From: Chloroflexota bacterium | GTDB taxonomy: Bacteria; Chloroflexota; Anaerolineae; UBA4142 | Direction of reading: 5' to 3' | Assembly: GCA_016215025.1 (NCBI GenBank) | Contig: JACRMI010000054.1 | Span: forward strand, 1 to 64,000 | DNA: 64,000 nucleotides | Shown here: positions 61,465 through 64,000 of the stretch, one piece after another | Layout of the letters: each line of letters opens with the position of its first letter | Position numbering within the stretch: position 1 is the stretch's first letter | Translations under genes and position numbers: made by a program | The notes under the pieces: model-generated | What the model was told of the DNA's origin: nothing | The model's database searches: none | What the model saw: only the letters and a program-made list of their open reading frames with translations

Positions 61465-63198
61465 ATGGGTAAGGTAACAAACAACCAAAATAATTCCGAT
61501 GAGGATTGGCAAAAGGTTGATCCCCGCGTTTTGGGACAAATCCTAGCAGCGCAAAATGTTGTATTTGCTTTGCCAATCACGACTCGTATCGCCGAGTTCT
61601 ATGCCCAAACGCTGGTTTCAATTCCCGGAATCATCGCTTGCCGCGTTTGTCTAGGAGATAAAACAATTCAAGCAGGCACAATGGAAGTTAGCTCCTGCCA
61701 GGAATGCGAAATACGACGCAGCAGCGGCGAGAAAGATGTTCCACCTTTTCCAACCGACTCGAATGTCAAATGTGAGTTGGCTGACCACTCTGACCTGCGA
61801 GTTATTGCCGTTAATTCTTACCAGCATCATTTCGGCTTCTTTGTCGCCAAGATCGACGATGTAACTCTCTTTGACGCCTATCTTCCCTTTATTCGTAATC
61901 TCTCGAACTATGTTGCGCTCATACTTGAAAATCGATTGCAGAAAAATTTATTGCTCAAGGCACATGATGAATTAGAGCATAAGGTCGAAGAACGCACTCA
62001 CGAACTGACCGTTGCCAACGTCGAGCTACAACATCAAATCGCCGAACGGAAGCAGGCAGAGGAGGCGTTACGCCATAGCGAAGAACGTTTCCGCCGTTTA
62101 GCTGAAAAAGCTCCCGATGTGATCTACAGAATGTCTTTACCGGAAGGACGATATGAGTATGTAAGTCCAGCAGCTCTTTCAGTTTTTGGATATGCGCCAG
62201 AAGAATGCTATGCACAACCAATGCTCATCAAACAGACGCTTCACCCAGACTGGTACGCGTATTTTGAAAAGGAATGGGCAAATCTTATCACTGGTAAGAT
62301 GCCGCCTACGTACGAGTATCAAATCGTTCACAAATCAGGCCAAGTCCGCTGGTTGAATCAACGCAACATCTTGGTCCGGGATGAAGTTGGAACTCCAATC
62401 GCTATCGAAGGAATCGTCACCGATATCACGGAACGCAAGCGCGCAGAAGCCGAAATCCGCAAACTCAATCAGGAACTAGAGCGCCGCGTTGCCGAGCGCA
62501 CCGCGCAACTCGAAGCGGCGAACAAAGAGTTGGAAGCCTTTGCCTACTCTGTCTCGCATGACTTGCGTGCACCGTTGCGCCACATCGACGGATTTCTAGA
62601 ATTGCTGCAAGCACACAGCGCCCCCTCGCTGGACGAAAAGAGCCAGCATTACATGACCAACATTTCCGATGCTGCCGGGCGCATGGGAACCTTGATCGAC
62701 GACTTGCTCTCGTTCTCGCGGATGGGGCGCTTGGAACTCGCAACCAAGCCATTTGAACTCAAGATATTGCTGCAAGAGGTCATTCAGGAATTCACGCCTG
62801 AACTTCAGAACCGTGTCGTGCGTTGGCACATTGCGCCTTTGCCAGTCGTCATTGGCGACCGTGCCATGTTGCGGATTGTGTTGGTCAATTTGATCGCGAA
62901 CGCATTAAAGTTCACCCGACCGCGGGCGCAAGCTGAAATCGAAATTGGACTCGTGCCGAATCATGGCAGCGAGATCACCATCTTTGTGCGCGATAATGGC
63001 GTTGGCTTTGATCCCAAGTACACCAACAAGTTGTTCGGCGTTTTTCAACGCTTGCATCACGCCGATGAATTTGAAGGCACAGGGATTGGCTTGGCAAACG
63101 TGCGCCGCATTATCAACCGACATGGCGGACGGACCTGGGCAGAAAGTCAGCTCGATCAAGGCGCGACCTTTTATTTTTCACTGCCCAAACAAACTTAG
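61465..63198 (+). CDS. GAF-like/PAS histidine kinase
   Basis: The product is 577 residues from the ATG at 61465; a TTG at 61450 is an alternative. The N-terminal ~170 residues look like a GAF-type sensory domain with two Cys pairs (ACRVCLGD and SCQECEIRR), which could bind a metal or respond to redox state. A coiled coil leads to PAS (about 205-325), HisKA ([16 protein letters not shown]) and HATPase ([20 protein letters not shown]). The PAS and kinase parts are closely related to those of the solute-binding kinase at 54004. No membrane segment. It ends 10 bases before the response regulator, its likely partner. Confidence 0.92.
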   Translation: MGKVTNNQNNSDEDWQKVDPRVLGQILAAQNVVFALPITTRIAEFYAQTLVSIPGIIACRVCLGDKTIQAGTMEVSSCQECEIRRSSGEKDVPPFPTDSNVKCELADHSDLRVIAVNSYQHHFGFFVAKIDDVTLFDAYLPFIRNLSNYVALILENRLQKNLLLKAHDELEHKVEERTHELTVANVELQHQIAERKQAEEALRHSEERFRRLAEKAPDVIYRMSLPEGRYEYVSPAALSVFGYAPEECYAQPMLIKQTLHPDWYAYFEKEWANLITGKMPPTYEYQIVHKSGQVRWLNQRNILVRDEVGTPIAIEGIVTDITERKRAEAEIRKLNQELERRVAERTAQLEAANKELEAFAYSVSHDLRAPLRHIDGFLELLQAHSAPSLDEKSQHYMTNISDAAGRMGTLIDDLLSFSRMGRLELATKPFELKILLQEVIQEFTPELQNRVVRWHIAPLPVVIGDRAMLRIVLVNLIANALKFTRPRAQAEIEIGLVPNHGSEITIFVRDNGVGFDPKYTNKLFGVFQRLHHADEFEGTGIGLANVRRIINRHGGRTWAESQLDQGATFYFSLPKQT

Positions 63199-63208
63199 GA
63201 AGATGAAC

Positions 63209-63661
63209 ATGGAAAACTTGAAACGGATTTTGTTGGTGGAGGATGATCCAAACGACATCGAGCTAACGTTGACTTCGTTGAATGAACACAACCTCGCCAA
63301 TGATGTCGTCATTGCACGGGACGGAGTCGAGGCGCTCGACTATTTGTATCGGCGCGGTGCATTCGCGCAGCGACCTGAAGGCAACCCCGTCGTCGTACTG
63401 CTCGATCTCAAGCTGCCTCGGCTGGGCGGCATCCAAGTGCTCAAACAAGTCAAAGCGGATGAGGAATTATGCACCGTGCCAGTCGTTATCTTGACGTCTT
63501 CGCGCGAAGACCGCGACCTGAACGAGTGCTATAAACTCGGCGTTAATGCATACGTCGTCAAACCGGTGCGCTTTACGGAATTTGTTCAAGTGGTCAAGCA
63601 GATTGGCGTGTTTTGGGTACTAATTAACGAGCCGCCAAAGGGAAGTGTGAAAAGAACGTAG
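63209..63661 (+). CDS. Rcp1-like single-domain response regulator
   Basis: The product is 150 residues from the ATG at 63209, with AGGAAG six bases upstream; the ATG at 63203 is too close. Receiver features are ILLVEDDPNDIELTLTSL (acidic pair), VVLLDLKLPRLGG (phospho-Asp), VILTSSRED (Thr/Ser) and AYVVKPVRF (Lys). No output domain follows. Such Rcp1-type regulators pair with phytochrome-like kinases, and the kinases here have the same type of HisKA. It may serve as common phosphate acceptor for the island. Confidence 0.92.
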   Translation: MENLKRILLVEDDPNDIELTLTSLNEHNLANDVVIARDGVEALDYLYRRGAFAQRPEGNPVVVLLDLKLPRLGGIQVLKQVKADEELCTVPVVILTSSREDRDLNECYKLGVNAYVVKPVRFTEFVQVVKQIGVFWVLINEPPKGSVKRT

Positions 63662-63731
63662 GAGTGGCAGCTCAACGCCGCTATGTTCCTGGATATTTGC
63701 ACCTTGCCTTGGCTAATCGTTAGAGGATTAA

Positions 63732-64000
63732 ATGATGAGACCCCCATGCTTGCCTTTGTTATACATCGCGCTCATCCTGATTGCTGCGGTGAGCTGTAGG
63801 CCATCCGTAGAAACGCCGGGGCCGCAATACGCGGCGACACCCGTGCGCCTGAATGTGTCCACGTACCGATTTGCGGTTTATCCACTTTACAATCCGACCA
63901 AGCTCTTCCAGGTATATCAACCACTCATAGATTACTTGAACAAAAATCTGGGGAACGCGCAGTTTACGCTAGAGGCATCCCGAGACTATGCTGCATTTGA
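63732..64000 (+). CDS. PhnD-like phosphonate/phosphite-type binding lipoprotein (partial)
   Basis: Starts at 63732 (MM) with a GAGGA site and runs off the window edge after about 89 residues. A signal helix ends in the lipobox AAVSCRP. The mature start VSTYRFAVYPLYNPTKLFQV followed by YQPLIDYLNKNLG is typical of PhnD/PstS-like family 12 binding proteins. It may be an ABC transport component or, as with the binding protein at 56135, a sensory input for a kinase beyond the edge. Confidence 0.85.
   Translation, partial: MMRPPCLPLLYIALILIAAVSCRPSVETPGPQYAATPVRLNVSTYRFAVYPLYNPTKLFQVYQPLIDYLNKNLGNAQFTLEASRDYAAF

Noticed and set aside
1-64000. Antiphage or toxin-antitoxin island suggested by the SGG/GRD motif
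   Set aside because: No nuclease, NACHT, TIR, toxin or other effector domain was found near the motif genes; the motif alone is insufficient evidence.

Overview
The window looks like a chromosomal segment of an uncultured Chloroflexota bacterium (Anaerolineae or a relative), an inference from gene content. It carries an alternative complex III operon next to a caa3-type cytochrome oxidase, an incomplete hydrogenase-maturation cluster of the kind known from group 1h-type loci, stand-alone 'SGGxVxAGRDIVG' proteins, and many small palindromic intergenic repeats. Codons favour G or C in the third position. I saw no rRNA, tRNA, CRISPR array, transposase or phage gene.

Layout. 0-3.9 kb, mostly minus strand: a gene end at the left edge, a short DUF2231 membrane protein, a hypothetical gene, a rhomboid protease, the folate genes folB-folK-folE, and a GlsB/YeaQ-type membrane protein. 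4.2-9.4 kb, plus: a GH63-like glycosidase, a GT4 glycosyltransferase, otsA and otsB (compatible-solute metabolism). 9.6-15.6 kb, plus: a glyoxylate-shunt operon aceB-aceA-x-y-aceK, where x and y are two small proteins sharing an N-terminal SGG/GRD motif. 15.7-19.8 kb, minus: an MDR dehydrogenase, a 6-pyruvoyl-tetrahydropterin-synthase homologue and a GT4 glycosyltransferase (possibly a pterin-glycoside pathway), plus a PlsC-like acyltransferase and a small membrane protein. 19.9-22.3 kb, minus: a Clp/Hsp100 ATPase.

22.9-26.7 kb, plus: hydrogenase-maturation-type genes (two conserved unknowns, two SIS-domain isomerases, hypE) without hydrogenase subunits, then a PsiE-like protein. 27.2-43.1 kb, plus: alternative complex III (actA-actB-actC, a frameshifted DUF305 gene, actD-actE-actF), a hydrolase, DUF5335, YihY, then SCO and cytochrome oxidase subunits II (with fused cytochrome c), I, III and IV. 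Together they form a quinol to cytochrome c to oxygen chain. 43.1-47.1 kb: trehalose synthase and a GH36-type alpha-galactosidase.

47.5-64 kb, plus: a signalling island with a membrane PAS-GGDEF cyclase, four hybrid-sensor histidine kinases with near-identical kinase cores but different sensor fronts, a sugar-type solute-binding lipoprotein, two MEDS-domain paralogues, one Rcp1-like single-domain response regulator, and the start of a PhnD-like binding lipoprotein. This reads as a modular array in which solute-binding or PAS/GAF sensors feed related kinases and perhaps one shared receiver.

Intergenic DNA is rich in repeats: a ~95-bp MITE-like element with 18-bp inverted ends (two full copies), palindromes framed by GTAG...CTAC, a 157-bp element between actA and actB, and others. 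Several supply stop codons or C-terminal tails to neighbouring genes.
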